Assembly (NCBI GenBank): GCA_963815185.1
Contig: CAWFGC010000017.1
Location: forward strand, 1 to 64,000
Reading direction: 5' to 3'
Length of the DNA: 64,000 bases
Source: SHZL01 sp963815185
GTDB taxonomy: Bacteria > Pseudomonadota > Gammaproteobacteria > Xanthomonadales > SZUA-36
The notes under the pieces are model-generated. The model searched no databases. It saw only the letters and a program-made list of their open reading frames with translations, and had not been told where the DNA came from. The position numbers and the translations under genes are program-made. Of the stretch, positions 36,704-48,338 are shown piece by piece. How positions within the stretch are numbered: position 1 is the stretch's first letter; each line of letters starts with the position of its first letter.

Positions 36704-39657
36704 TTTGCCGCATCCCTGCACTATCGTAGAAACATGGCGGAACGATTCTTACCGCGACAAAGGTGCGCCGCCCGGCCGGGCTGCAAACACAGTTTCGCCC
36801 ATGCGCACCGTGCAATACATACAGGGCCAGCGCGATGGGATGACCCAGGCAGGCGCTGTAATAACTGGACGTGACGTGTCCGCATATGGGCACCGGTGGC
36901 GCAGCATCCGGTGCTTCGATCAACGGAACACCCTCCGCAAGAACAGTGGGGTTTCATCCAGGGACGAACACCACCCACTGCTTTCGATCCCGGCGCAAGG
37001 CATCGGGCCTGGCCAGTGAACGCTTGCCCAGGAAGTCCTTGTCCTTCGCCAGCAACCAGTTCATATTCAGGTCCAGCGGATTGACCGACCCGTCTGTATC
37101 CTGCCCAACGATGACGAAGCCCTTTTCCGCGCGCAGCACATGCATGGCCTCGGTGCCGTAGGGCGTGATATTGTATTCTTCGCCGGCCGTTATCAGCTGC
37201 TCCATCCAGCGCATAACCGCTGTCCACGTTGATCTCGAACGCCAGTTCGCCGCTGAAGCTGACCCGGAAAGCTGGACGGGCAAACCGCCCAGCTCCGCGC
37301 GCGCACCGACATGAACGGGAAAACGGCTGCTCGAGCCGATGCTACAACCGAGTTTCTGCAACACCTGGCGGCTGCCGGGCCCGGCCAGGACGATGGTCGA
37401 GTAATGGTCCGTCAGCGAGGTCAGGTAAACGTCCAGTTCCGGCCACTCGGTCTGCAGCCAGGACTCCAGCCAGCCCAGCACGCGCGCGGCGCCGCCGGTG
37501 GTGGTGGTCAGGTAGAAGTGCGCTTCTCCAGCCGGGCCATCACACCATCGTCCATGATCATGCCGTCTTCGCCCAGCAGGATGCCGTAGGCGCAGCGTCC
37601 GATCTCCATTTGCCGACGTCATGGGTGTAGACGCGTTCCAGGAAAGTCACTGCGTCGGCACCCTGCACGTCGATTTTCCCAGCGTGGAGGCATCCATGAT
37701 ACCGGCCTGGAGCGGGTCGCGAGGCATTCGCGCGCCACCGCGGCCGCCGATCCTCCCACCTGCGGGAAGTAGTGCGGCCGCAACCATTGGCCGACCACCT
37801 CGAACCGCGCACCCGCGGCTTCGTGCCATTCGTGAAGGGCGTCTTACGCACCGGATCGAACAGGCTGCCGACACTTCGCCGGCGCAAACTCCAAAGGCGA
37901 CGGGGGTGTAGGCCGGCCGGAACGTGCTGGTCCCACCTCGGGAATCGGCTTACCCAGGCTTCGGCCAGCACCGCCATGCCGTTGATGTTGCCGAGCTTGC
38001 CCTGATCCGTGCCAAATCCCAGCGCGGTATAACGCTTGACGTGCTCGATGCTGCGATAGCCTTCCCGCACCGCCAGGCGGATATCGGCGACACAGGTGTC
38101 ATTCTGGAAGTCGAGAAATTGCTTCGGGCAGCGGTCGGGATCGCGTTCCGCGGGAACGCGCCAAAGGGCCTCAAGGGGATGCGCGTCAATCTCATGCGCT
38201 CGCGGCAACGGCAAATCGGCAGCGCTCAGGCCGCAACGCCAGCGGCTGCGTCCCGGCTTCCGCCCCTGTCGCAAACAGGCCTGCAATGACCATACGCCAT
38301 TGCCGGAACCAGCGGAAATGCACGCCTGGGCAGACAGGCCAGGCACGAAACACGCGCGCTCATCGTCCCAGACATTGCGTCCGCCCGACTGCGAATGCAG
38401 TGCACGACGGGATTCCAGCCGCCCGACATGGCAAGCAGATCACACTGCAGGTCATGGCATTTTCCACCGTCCTCGAGCGGTCGCCGGCCCATGGGCGACG
38501 CGCACCCCGCGCACCTGCCGGCGCCCCATCACATCGGTGACGACGTGACCGGCAATGACCGGTATGGCCAATGCTTCGGCGGCACGTGCAATTCGCCCGC
38601 ACCCTGAGCGCGGCAGTCGACAATGGCCACAACCGCCGCCCCGGCGTGAACCAGGTCGATGGCCGCCTGGTATGCCGAATCATTGTTGGTGAACACCACC
38701 GCCCGCCGGCCCGGACACACGGCATAGCGCCGGATATACGTCGATACGGCGGAGGCCAGCATCACGCCGGGACGATCGTTATTGCAGAACACCAGCGGAC
38801 GCTCGAATGCCCCCTGGGCCAGAACCACCTGCCTTGCGCGAACCCGCCACAGGCGCTGGCGGACCGCTCAGGATCCTGGTGGCCCAGGTGGTCGGTGCAG
38901 CGCTCGGCGATGGTCAGGAAATTGTGGTCGAAATAGCCGAACACAGTGCTCGAACCAACAGGGTGACGCGTCGCACGCCGCCAGCGCTTCGATGGTTTCG
39001 CGCAGCCAGTCAGCCGGTGCTTTCCCGTCCATGGTCCGGGCCGCAAGCAGGCTGCCGCCGAATTCGTTCTGCTCGTCGGCAAGGATCACCCGCGCCCCGG
39101 CCCGGCCGCAGCCAGAGCGGCCATCAGGCCGGCCGGACCGGCCCCCACAACCAGGACGTCGCAGTGGGCATTGCGATGTTCGTAGCGGTCGGGGTCCGCT
39201 GCCCGCGGCGCTGTGCCCCAGCCGGCGGAGCCGCGGATGAAGCGTTCATAAAATCCCCACAGCTGGCGCGGCCAAATAAACGTTTTGTATTAAAACCCGG
39301 CGGCAAGGAGGCGGCAAACACGTCGTTGATCCCGGCCAGGTCGAAATCGACGCTGGGCCAGCCATTGATGGATTGTGCCTCCAGGCCTTCATACAGCTCG
39401 ACCTGGGTGGCGCGCCGATTGGGCAAAGCCGGGCGCCCTGCCGATTTGCACGATCGCGTTAGGTTCTTCGGCGCCGCCGCCGACAATGCCGCGTGGCCGG
39501 TGCAGCTTGAAGCTGCGCCCGACCAGGTTGACCCCATTAGCCAGCAGGGCCGAGGCCAGCGTGTCGCCCTCATAGCCCTGACAAGCCGCGCCGTTGAAGT
39601 GAAAGCCCAGCGGCGTGAACGATCGATGCGCCCACCGTTGTCCACCGATGGCTGCAT
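36696..39657 (-). pseudogene. soxA: Sarcosine oxidase alpha subunit, multiple frameshifts
   Basis: From ATG 39657 the order is the SoxA order. N-terminal 2Fe-2S-like module: GRIDRS, FHFNGAA, GYEGDTLASALLANGVNLVG, RSFKLHRPRGI. FAD/NAD domains follow (VLVVGAGPAGLMAALAA). The C-terminal GcvT-like folate domain has YLTTTTGGAARVLGWLESWL, GTEAMHVLRAEKGFVIVGQD and CGHVTSSYYSACLGHPIALA, ending FYDSAGMRQND. Each part needs a different frame; I count many single-base shifts over about 2.96 kb. Length and order are normal (~985 codons), so this looks like one complete gene with indels. Confidence 0.85.
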
Positions 39658-39660
39658 GCT

Positions 39661-39932
39661 CTACCGCCCCTCACCGGCTGGCAACCTCTGAAGCTGGACG
39701 CGATCCCGTAGCTCACGGTGTCGCGCTCCACACAGAACCAGCGGCGGCAGCCCTGACTGTGATACCAGAGTTCCCGGTGCGCACCGCGCGGGTTCCTGCG
39801 CATGAACAGATAGTCCGCCCATTCCGCATCGCTCAGCGCAAACGGGTCCCGGGCCTGGAGATCGGCTTCGCCGCCATAGGTGAACTCGGTTTCCGCGCGC
39901 GCGCCGCACCAGGGGCACGCGATCAGCAGCAT
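39661..39932 (-). pseudogene. soxD: Sarcosine oxidase delta subunit, one frameshift
   Basis: The zinc-finger-like start MLLIACPWCGARAETEFTYG is followed by the SoxD core (ADYLFMRRNPRGAHRELWYH, GCRRWFCVERDTVSYGIAS). Near residue 80 a one-base shift restores the short tail LPAGEGR ending at TAG 39661-39663, just before soxA ATG 39657. Without the shift the frame would run 91 nt into soxA. Confidence 0.85.
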
Positions 39933-39945
39933 GCTTACTCCCGTG

Positions 39946-41197
39946 CTAGTGCGCCACGGCGGCGGCGCCGTGCTCGTCGATCAGAGCACCGGTGGTGAAA
40001 CGCTCCAGGGCGAACGGCGCATTCAGCTCGTGCGGCTGGTCTTGGCGATCGTATGGGCAAACGCCCAGCCTGAACCCGGCGTCGCCTTGAAGCCGCCGGT
40101 GCCCCAGCCGCAGTTGAAGTACAGGCCCGCGACCGGCGTCTTGCCGATGATCGGGCAGGCATCCGGGCAGACATCGACGATACCGCCCCACTGCCGCAGC
40201 ATGCGCACGCCGGCTGAAGATCGGGAACAGCTCGACGATCGCCTGCAGGTGCTGCTCGATGATAGGAAAACTGCCGCGCTGGCCGTAACCGATATAGGCG
40301 TCGATGCCGGCGCCGATGACCAGCTCGCCCTTGTCGGACTGGCTGATGTAGCCATGCACAGCGCTGGACATGACGACCGTGTCGAGGACCGGTTTGATCG
40401 GCTCGGAAACCAGGGCCTGCAGCGGATGGCTTTCGATCGGCAGGCGCAGGCCGGCCATCGCCGCCAGCACGCTGGCATGGCCGGCGACCACGACGCCGAT
40501 CTTGCCGGCCTTGATCGAGCCGCGGGTGGTCTCCACGCCGGTGACACGGCCGCCGTCGCGGCGAATGCCGGTGACCTCGCATTGCTGGATGATGTCGACG
40601 CCGCGCGCATCGGCGCGCACGCGCAAAGCCCCAGGCCACGGCATCGTGGCGCGCGATGCCGCCGCGCCGTTGCAACGAGGCGCCGAGGATCGGATAGCGC
40701 GCGATCGGGCGAAATATTGATGATCGGCACCAGCGTCCTTAATCTGCTGCGGGAGTGAGCACCTCGCCGTCGATGCCGTTCAGCCGGTTGGCATTGACCC
40801 GGCGCTCGATATCGCGCATATCCTGCAGGGTATGGCCCAGGTTATACACGCCGCGCTGGCTGAACATCACGTTGTAATTGAGCTCCTGGCTCAGCCCCTC
40901 CCAGAGCTTCAGGGATTTTTCGTAGAGCGGGCCGCTTCGTCCCACAGATAGTTGGAGCGCACGATGGTGGTGTTGCGCCCGGTATTGCCGCCGCCGATCC
41001 AGCCTTTTTCCAGCACGGCGAATCGGTCATGCCGTGTTCTTTGGCCAGATAATAGGCCGTCGCCAGCCCATGCCCGCCGCCGCCGACGATGATCACATCG
41101 TATTCCCGTTTCGGCTCGGGCTGCGCCAGGCCTGCTGCCAGTTGCGGTTGTGGCCGATGGCGTTGCGAAGCAGGCGAAGCGCGGAATAGCGGCTCAT
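39946..41197 (-). pseudogene. soxB: Sarcosine oxidase beta subunit, frameshifts
   Basis: ATG 41197 gives SRYSAFRLLRNAIGHNRNWQ and then DVIIVGGGGHGLATAYYLAK (FAD-binding). The chain continues with NTTIVRSNYLWDEAA (frame change), EGLSQELNYNVMFSQRGVYN, a further shift near 40735, CEVTGIRRDGGRVTGVETTR, GYISQSDKGELVIGAGIDAY, then DVCPDACPIIGKTPVAGLYF and NCGWGTGGFKATPGSGW. It ends LNAPFALERFTTGALIDEHG. Restored length about 416 aa, as expected. SoxB carries the sarcosine-oxidising flavin. Lies 13 nt before soxD. Confidence 0.85.
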
Positions 41198-41224
41198 CGG
41201 GACTGACCCGGATCGGGCGGATGG

Positions 41225-43674
41225 TCAGCCATCGGCATCGCTCCCGGTGCGAAGCCGGTGGTTCTCCGGAATCGAACGGACTGTCCGGAATGACGCGCGT
41301 CGGGTAGGGTTCCTGCCGAGGATCTCGATTTCGAGAGCCTTGACCCGTTTCCGCGGGAATTCGGGGCGGACCATGCCCAGGGCCAGCGACATGCCGACCC
41401 GGAATCCGAAGTTGCCCCCGGTGGCGCGGCCAATGACCTCGCCGGTCACAGGACAAGGCGTTGTTCGCCGGTGCCGTTGGCATCTTGCGGCATGCACCAC
41501 CACTTCCAGGGTTACCAGGCGGTTTCGCAGCCCTTTATCGCGTTCAGGGCGAGCAGGGCGTCACGCCCGGTGAAAGCGCCCTTGTCCAGGCACACGAACC
41601 GGTCCATTCCGGATTCGAGGGCCGAATACTCGATGGACATTTCCGTGCCTACCATCCGGTAGGATTTTTCGAACCGCATGGAGTCCATGGCGCGGATGCC
41701 GAAAGGCTGAAGGCCCAGATCCTCGCCGGCGCCGAACAGTGCATCGAAAAGGTGGTTCTGGTATTCCAGCGGGTGATGCAATTCCCAGCCCAGTTCCCCG
41801 ACGTAATTCACCCGCATCGCATTAACCGGCGCCAGCTGGCGACAACAAGCTGTGCGCTCAGCCAGCGGAAGGCCTCGTCCGAAAAATCCCCCCGATACCC
41901 GCCCCAACAATCTTCTCGCCTGCGGCCCCGCCACCACCAGGACACCCAATGCGCCGCTCAGCTGCGTGAATTCCACGGAACGGTCCTGGGCATGTGCAGC
42001 AGGTAATCATGATCCAGACGCTGCCATCCGCCGGCTGAAACCAGGTAAAAGGAATCGGCGGACTCGCGGCAAATGGTGAATTCGGAATGCATGCCGCCCC
42101 CCGGGTTCAGGGCATGGCAGATGCCACACGACCGGCTTTTGCGGCAGGCGGTTGGCGACGAAATGGTCGAGGAAGGCTCGGCGCGGGGTCCCGAACCCGG
42201 CATTTCGCAAACGAGGTCATGTCGAGCAGGCCGACTTGCGGTTACGTTGGCCATTTCCCTGCCCAGGCATCGAACCATTTTGAGCGCCGGAAAGACCAGT
42301 CATCCTCTGGCGCCATGCCGTCGCTGGCAAACCAGTTGGGCCGCTCCCAGCCGAATTTCTGCCGAACACCGCGCCGAGGTCCTTCATCCGCCCGTAGCAT
42401 GGGGCGACGCGCAGCGGGCGGCCGGCGGGACGTTCCTCGTCCGGGAAGTGAATGACGAACACGTGCGAGTAGGCTTCCTCGTTCTTTTTCTGAGGTAAGC
42501 CTTGGTCGCGTAATCGCCAAAGCGGCGGGGTTCCACCCCCAGCATATCGATGGTAGGCTCGCCTTCCACGATCCATTCGGCCAGCTGCCAGCCGGCTCCG
42601 CCGGCGGCCGTGATGCCGAAGCTGTGGCCCTCGTTCAGCCAGAAGTTATCCAGGCCCCAGGCCGGCCCGACGATGGGATTGCCGTCCGGTGTGTAGGCGA
42701 TGGCGCCGTTGTAGACCTTTTTCATACCGACCTCGCCAAAGGCCGGAACCCGCGCCACCGCGGCCTCGATATGCGGCGCCAGGCGCTCGATGTCTTCCTG
42801 AAACAGTTCGTATTCGGCGTCCGGATTCGGTCCGTCGACATAGCAGCAGGGCGCGCCTTTTTCGTACGGGCCGAGGATAAAGCCGCCATTTTCCTCGCGC
42901 AGGTACCAGGAGCCGTCGGACTCGCGCAGCACCGCCATTTCCGGTTCGCCGCGGGCGCGGCGCCAGGAGTTCCGGGTGCGGTTCGGTGACGATGTATTGG
43001 TGCTGGACCGGCATCACCGGAATATCGAGGCCGACCATCGCGCCGGTCTGGCGCGCGTAATTGCCGGTGGCCGAGATCACGTGTTCACAATGGATGTCGC
43101 CATTTGAGGTCCTTACCAGCCACCTGCCCGAAGATTAACCTTCGATCGCCAGGACAGCAGTGTTGCGATAAATGGTGGCGCCGCGCGCACTCGCCCCGCG
43201 CCAGGGCCTGGGTCACATCGGCTGGCTGGATATAACCGTCGTCCGGGTGCAGTATGCCTCCGACCAGATCAGCGGTCGTGCACAACGGCCATAGTTTCTT
43301 GATCTCGGCCGGGCTCAGAAACTGGACATTCACCCCGATCGTGTTCGCCGTGGCCGCATACTGATGGTACTCGTCCATGCGGTCCCGGTTCATGGCCAGG
43401 CGCAGGTTGCCGACTTTCCTGAAACCCACGTTCTGGCCCGTCTCCTCTCCAGTTCCTGGTACAGTTTTACCGAGTACTTATGGATCTGCCCGACGCTGTA
43501 ACTCATGTTAAACAGGGGCAACAGCCCCGCCGCATGCCAGGTGGAACCGGAAGTCAGCTCTGCCTTTTCCAGCAGAACGACATCCTCGCCCCAGCCTTTT
43601 TTCGCCAGGTGGTACAGGGCGCTGACGCCCGCCACCCCCCCGCCGATGACTACGACTTTCGCTTCTGATTTCAT
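41225..43674 (-). pseudogene. Dimethylglycine/sarcosine dehydrogenase-like FAD + GcvT protein, multiple frameshifts
   Basis: From ATG 43674 (KSEAKVVVIGGGVAGVSALY, FAD site) the parts appear in order but in several frames. They include LTSGSTWHAAGLLPLFNMSY (the His-linked FAD region), VGNLRLAMNRDRMDEYHQYA, IPVMPVQHQYIVTEP, GWQLAEWIVEGEPTIDMLGV and FGWERPNWFA. Folate-domain segments follow (VNYVGELGWELHHPLEYQNH, DSMRFEKSYRMVGTEMSIEY, GEVIGRATGGNFGFRVGMSL). It ends with ENHRLRT near 41225, about 816 codons in all. The family oxidises N-methyl groups of dimethylglycine or sarcosine onto H4folate. Six or more frame changes. Confidence 0.82.
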
Positions 43675-43676
43675 CT

Positions 43677-45705
43677 TCAAATCTGGGTTTGCCGACGGCG
43701 CCGACGCGCGCGCCCGGAACCCGTCCCGTTTCCGGCGCCCTGTGTTCCGGCCGCGCACCACGCGAAAACTCGGGAAAAGGATCGTGTTTATGCGGAAATG
43801 CCATGGCCGCCACAAAGTATTCCTGGAATTTCGGCTCGATGGCAGTTTCGATTCCCCCCCCCCCCTTTTCGATGGTCCGCACCATGATTTCGATTTCGTG
43901 CCGGGCGGCGAGATTCGAAAGCGCAATCCTGGCGCCGGTCCCGGCCGCGTTTCCAGCGGAACGCACATGATCGAGATTTACAGTCCGGAATCAGCCCCAG
44001 CACCATCGCATACTTGGGGTCGATGTGGCTGCCGAATGCTCCGGCCAGACGAATACGGTCGACGGACCGGATACCCGCATGATCCATCAGCAGCTTGATG
44101 CCCGCATACAAGGCGGCCTTGGCCAGCTGGATCTGCCTGATATCAGTTTGCGTGACGACCACGCGCTGGTCACCCTCGTGCAACACGTAAGACCAGGTCC
44201 GGTCAGCGGCATCAGGTGCGGGGTCCGCGCCGCCAAGGAACCTTCAACTACACCGTCCGCACTGATGATGCCGCATAAGTACATCTCGGCCACGGCTTCG
44301 ATGATACCGGAGCCGCAAATGCCGGTGACCCCAAACGCCGCGATGGAGGCGGCAAACCCCGGTTCATCGGACCACAGTTCCGAGCCGATAACGCTGAAGC
44401 GCGCATCCAGCGTTGCGGGGTCGATGCGTACGCGTTCGATCGCACCGGGCGCGGCGCGCTGGCCACAGCTGATCTGCGCGCCTTCGAAAGCCGGGCCGGT
44501 CGGGCTGGAGCAGGCCAGCAAATGCTCACGGTTTCCCAGCACGATTTCCGCATTGGTGCCGATGTCGACCAGCAGCGAGATATCCTCCAGTGCATGCGGC
44601 TCTTCGGCCAGAATCATGGCCGCGGCATCCGCGCCGACGTGACCGGCGATACACGGCAGCACGTACACGACTGCGCCGCGATTGATGAGCAGATCCAGAT
44701 CGCGGGCGGCAATGTCCAGCGCGCTGTCGACCGCCAGTGCAAACGGCGCCCCGCCGAGTTCGACGGGGCTGATGCCGAGAAACAGGTGGTGCATGATCGG
44801 ATTGCCGGCAACCGCCAACTCGACAATATCCCCCGGCTCGATACCTGCCTCGGCCGCCACCGAGGCCAGCAGGTCATTGACCGCGATCGGACTGCCCGGG
44901 TCATATCCCCGGCACCCTCCGGGTGCATCATCACGTACGAGACCCGGCTCATCAGGTCTTCGCCAAAGCGGATTTGCGGATTCATGATGCCGTCCGTTGC
45001 CACCACCTCGCCGGTGGTCAGATTGCACAAGTGGGCCGCAATGGTGGTAGAGCCGATGTCGAGAGCCACGCCGTACACTTCCTGCCTGAAACCGGCCCAC
45101 ACTGCGATGATGCGCCTGCCCTTGTGCACAGCCACGGTCACCTGCCAGTTGCCCTGACGCAGCACGGACTGCAGATAGGGCAGGACGCAGGGATCGCACT
45201 CCAGACCGGTCATTTGCCATTCACTTGCGAGGGCATCGAACAGGCGCTTCAAATCGCCGGACGGATCGTGCAGTGCAGCCGCCCGCACCTCGATGAAGTA
45301 CAGGTGCACCGAAGTATCCAGCGTAATGCTGCGATGCTCGGCGGCCTTGCGCACCACCTGCCGGTGCATCTGGCTTTCCGGCGGCACGTCGATGAGCAAA
45401 TCACCCTCGATCAGCGCCTGGCAGCTCAAGCGGCGGCCCGGGGCCAGCAGCCCCTTGCGTTCGCCGTAACGATGTTCGACTTCGCCTGGCGGGGAAAGAT
45501 GATCCGTCCGCGAGGTGATGGCATGCTTGGGAAAACTGCCCTCGACGCAAATCACCTGGCAACGGCCGCATATGCCGCGGCCGCCACACACCGAATCCAC
45601 ATCGACGCCCAGGCTGCGCGCCGCATCCAGCAGCCGGCTGCCATGTGCAAACCTGCCGCGCCGGCCGGAAGGCGTAAATACGATCTTTGCCTGTTTGGTG
45701 CTCAA
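43677..45705 (-). pseudogene. [2Fe-2S]/ASKHA corrinoid-reactivating protein (RACo-like, DUF4445), frameshifts
   Basis: A probable TTG start at 45705 gives STKQAKIVFTPSGRRGRF and the ferredoxin Cys set SVCGGRGICGRCQV ... RRLSCQALI. Linker and ASKHA ATPase parts follow: VYGVALDIGSTTIAAHLCNL, then after a shift near 44905 ELAVAGNPIMHHLFLGISP, SLLVDIGTNAEIVLGNREHL and GICGSGIIEAVAEMYL. After another shift come KAALYAGIKLLMDHAGI, RLAGAFGSHIDPKYAM and ETAIEPKFQEYFVAAMAFPH. The most natural end is the TGA at 43677-43679, 2 nt before the next ATG. Such proteins re-reduce inactive cob(II)amide using ATP. Restored length ~676 aa. A 12-C run interrupts the tail. Confidence 0.82.
43854..43865 (+). repeat. 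Homopolymer run of 12 C
   Basis: Twelve consecutive C (G on the coding strand) inside the ASKHA gene. They code an extra GGGG between RTIEK and IETAIEP, where the family reads IEKIETA without the insert. A probable assembly artefact, or a slippage-prone tract. Confidence 0.6.
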
Positions 45706-45727
45706 TGGCGGCTCCGGAACGCCGTTT

Positions 45728-46630
45728 TCAGGCCGAGCGCCGCCGGCGGCCACGCCCGCCACGACCCCGCTCGCTGCCTTCAGGCAAGGGCTCACGGTAC
45801 TTCCTGATCCAGCGGGCGCAATCCGGGTCATTGCCCATGAGCACGTCCGCGCCCAGCACGGCCTGCATGACTTCGGCATGCAAGGGGTTGGTAATGGCCG
45901 AAGTCAGGCCGGCCGCAATCGCCATGGTGAGAAATGCGCTGTTGATGCCATTTCGGTTCGGCAGGCCGAAGCTGACGTTGGAAGCGCCGCAGGTCATATT
46001 CACGTGCAGTTCCTCACGCAGACGGCGCACCAGGTGCATCACCTGCTTGCCGGCCGAATTGATCGCGCCGATGGGCATGACCAGTGGATCCACGATCACG
46101 TCACTGCGCGGAATACCGTAATCGGCCGCCCGCTCGACAATCTTTTTCGCGATCAGAAAACGGATGTCAGGGTCTTCCGAAATACCCGTTTCGTCATTGG
46201 AAATCGCCACCACCGCCGCGCCGTACTTGGCGGCCAGCGGCAATACGGCCTGCAATCGGTCTTCCTCGCCGGTCACTGAATTGATCAAAGCCTTGCCCTG
46301 GTAAACCGACAGTCCGGATTCCAGCGCGGCAACGATGGAGGAGTCGATCGACAAGGGAACGTCGGTTACCGCCTGGACGCGCCGGATGGCCTCGGCCAGG
46401 ATGGCGGGTTCGTCCGCCAGCGGAATGCCGGCGTTGACGTCCAGCATGTGGGCGCCGGCGGCCACCTGCGCCAGCGCGTCGGCTTCGACGCGGCTGTAGT
46501 CGCCCTGTTTCATTTCCTCGGCGAGAATCTTTCTGCCGGTCGGATTGATGCGCTCGCCGATGATGACGAAGGGCCTGTCAAAGCCGATGCAGACTTCCCT
46601 GCTGGCCGAAGTGATGATTGTTCGTGTCAT
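45728..46630 (-). CDS. Methyl-tetrahydrofolate:corrinoid methyltransferase (pterin-binding domain)
   Basis: 300 aa. Dihydropteroate-synthase-like barrel of the AcsE/MtgA/MtvA type: FVIIGERINPTGRKILAEEM, AAGAHMLDVNAGIPLADEPA, PLSIDSSIVAALESGL, KALINSVTGEEDRL, VVAISNDETGISEDP, MTCGASNVSFGLPNRNGINS. The basic end GRGGRGRRRRSA is unusual for the fold. The family moves a methyl group between methyl-cobamide protein and H4folate. With MttB and the corrinoid protein this supplies the third component. Intact, between mttB and the reactivator gene. Confidence 0.9.
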   Translation of the reverse strand: MTRTIITSASREVCIGFDRPFVIIGERINPTGRKILAEEMKQGDYSRVEADALAQVAAGAHMLDVNAGIPLADEPAILAEAIRRVQAVTDVPLSIDSSIVAALESGLSVYQGKALINSVTGEEDRLQAVLPLAAKYGAAVVAISNDETGISEDPDIRFLIAKKIVERAADYGIPRSDVIVDPLVMPIGAINSAGKQVMHLVRRLREELHVNMTCGASNVSFGLPNRNGINSAFLTMAIAAGLTSAITNPLHAEVMQAVLGADVLMGNDPDCARWIRKYREPLPEGSERGRGGRGRRRRSA

Positions 46631-46678
46631 GTTCTGTTCTCCGTTGCGCGGCGTACCGCGCCCGCGCTGATCGCGTCT

Positions 46679-48220
46679 TCAGTATTCCCGGTCGGCTGAT
46701 TCGCTCTTGCGGCGGGTCATGAAATCCTGCAACGCTTCATCAATCGAAGGGTCAAGCGCAGGCCCCTGATAGGCTTCCAGCATCGACTTCCATATCCGAT
46801 TGGCGCGTTGCGCCATGTCCTTTGATCCGTCCTGCTCCCACTGCTCGAAGCTGTTGTTGTCAGCCACGGTCGAACGATAAAACGCGGTCTCGAAATTGGC
46901 CTGCGTGTGCGCTGCGCCGAAGAAATGCGCTCCGGGCCCGACCTCGCGCAGCGCATCCAGCGCCATGCCGTTATCGGACAGATCCACTCCCTTGAGCAGT
47001 ACCCCGATCATGTTCGCCTGATCCACGTCCATGATGAATTTTTCGTAGCCCATGGACAGACCGCCCTCCAGCCAACCGGCGGTATGCAGCATGAAATTGA
47101 CGCCCGCCAGCGCCGATGCCTGCAAGGTATTGGCCGATTCATAAGCCGCCTGCGCATCCGCAATCTTTGATGCACATAGTGCGCCGCCACTGCGAAACGG
47201 CACGCCCAGACGCCGCGCCAGCGCGGCGGCGGCAAACATGACCAGACTCGGCTCCGGAGTGCCGAAGGTAGGCGCGCCAGATTGCATAGAAACTGCTGCG
47301 GCAAAGCTGCCAAACACGACGGGGGCGCCGGGCCGGACGAGCTGGACATAGGCCATGCCTGCCAATGCCTCGGCCAGGATCTGGGTAATCGTCCCGCCGA
47401 TGGTGACAGGCGACATGGCGCCGGCCAGGATGAACGGGGAAATGACCGTCGCCTGATTGTGCCGGGCATATACCGTCGCCGCACCCAGCATGGTGGCGTC
47501 ATAGGTCATTGGCGAATTGGCGTTGATCAGGCCGGTGATGACGGTATGTTGCTCGACAAAGTCGTCGCCAAAGACGATCTTTGCCATGTCGACGCTATCC
47601 TGCGCCCGCTGCGGGCTGGTGACGGAGCCCATGAAGGGCTTGTCACTGTACTTGATGTGGCTGTAGACCATGTCCAAATGACGTTTGTTGACCGGTACAT
47701 CGACCGGCTCGCACACCGTGCCCCCCGAATGGTGTAATCCCGGAGACATATACGTCAGCTTCACAAAATTGCGGAAATCGTCGATGGTCGCATAACGCCG
47801 GCCGCGGTCGAGGTCGCGTACAAAAGGCGATCCATAAGCCGGCGCCATCACCGTACGCTTGCCGCCGATGATCACATTGTGTTGGGGGTTTCTCGCATAT
47901 TGCGTGAATTCAGCCGGCGCCGTGGCCTGCACAATCGCGCGGCACAAACCACGCGGGAAGCGCACGCGCTGACCGGTAATTTCCGCACCCGCCGTGCGGA
48001 ACAATTCAAGCGCCGCGGGAAAATCCTTGAAATCGATGCCGATCTCTTCAAGCACGGTATCGGCATTGTGCTCGATCAATTCGAGAGCGCTGTCCTCAAG
48101 CAGCTCATAATAGGGAATACTTCTCTCGATGAATGCTGCGGTGCCGACCTGTGAGCGCCCGCGTGCAAGATGCTTCGCGTCGCGACCGCCGGTCTTTCTT
48201 CGCCGTGTTTTTTTGTTCAT
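46679..48220 (-). CDS. mttB: MttB-family (non-pyrrolysine) methylamine/betaine methyltransferase 1
   Basis: 513 aa, no in-frame amber codon, hence a non-pyrrolysine MttB superfamily member. Recognisable features: IPYYELLEDSALELIEHNAD, HSGGTVCEPVDVPVNKRHLD, VISPFILAGAMSPVTIGGTI, FGTPEPSLVMFAAAALARRL, FMLHTAGWLEGGLSMGYEKF and the end DEALQDFMTRRK. Family members demethylate glycine betaine (MtgB), proline betaine, carnitine or other quaternary amines onto a corrinoid protein; which one is not readable. First gene of the long minus-strand operon and divergent from a MarR gene. Confidence 0.9.
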   Translation of the reverse strand: MNKKTRRRKTGGRDAKHLARGRSQVGTAAFIERSIPYYELLEDSALELIEHNADTVLEEIGIDFKDFPAALELFRTAGAEITGQRVRFPRGLCRAIVQATAPAEFTQYARNPQHNVIIGGKRTVMAPAYGSPFVRDLDRGRRYATIDDFRNFVKLTYMSPGLHHSGGTVCEPVDVPVNKRHLDMVYSHIKYSDKPFMGSVTSPQRAQDSVDMAKIVFGDDFVEQHTVITGLINANSPMTYDATMLGAATVYARHNQATVISPFILAGAMSPVTIGGTITQILAEALAGMAYVQLVRPGAPVVFGSFAAAVSMQSGAPTFGTPEPSLVMFAAAALARRLGVPFRSGGALCASKIADAQAAYESANTLQASALAGVNFMLHTAGWLEGGLSMGYEKFIMDVDQANMIGVLLKGVDLSDNGMALDALREVGPGAHFFGAAHTQANFETAFYRSTVADNNSFEQWEQDGSKDMAQRANRIWKSMLEAYQGPALDPSIDEALQDFMTRRKSESADREY

Positions 48221-48264
48221 GGCCGCTCTTGAATCCTGTCAGAAGAGTTTACCTGCTTTCGGTG

Positions 48265-48290
48265 CAAACCGGATACAACAACCCGGTTTG
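48265..48290. promoter_or_regulatory. Inverted repeat between mttB and marR, candidate MarR operator
   Basis: caaaccgg-(10 nt)-ccggtttg, perfect 8-bp arms flanked by gtg/tgc, 45 nt upstream of mttB and 49 nt upstream of marR. The size and position fit a MarR-dimer site controlling both divergent genes. Confidence 0.6.
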
Positions 48291-48338
48291 TGCCAGAATC
48301 ACCAGGTCTGCATTCTTGCATTCGACATCAACCACTGG

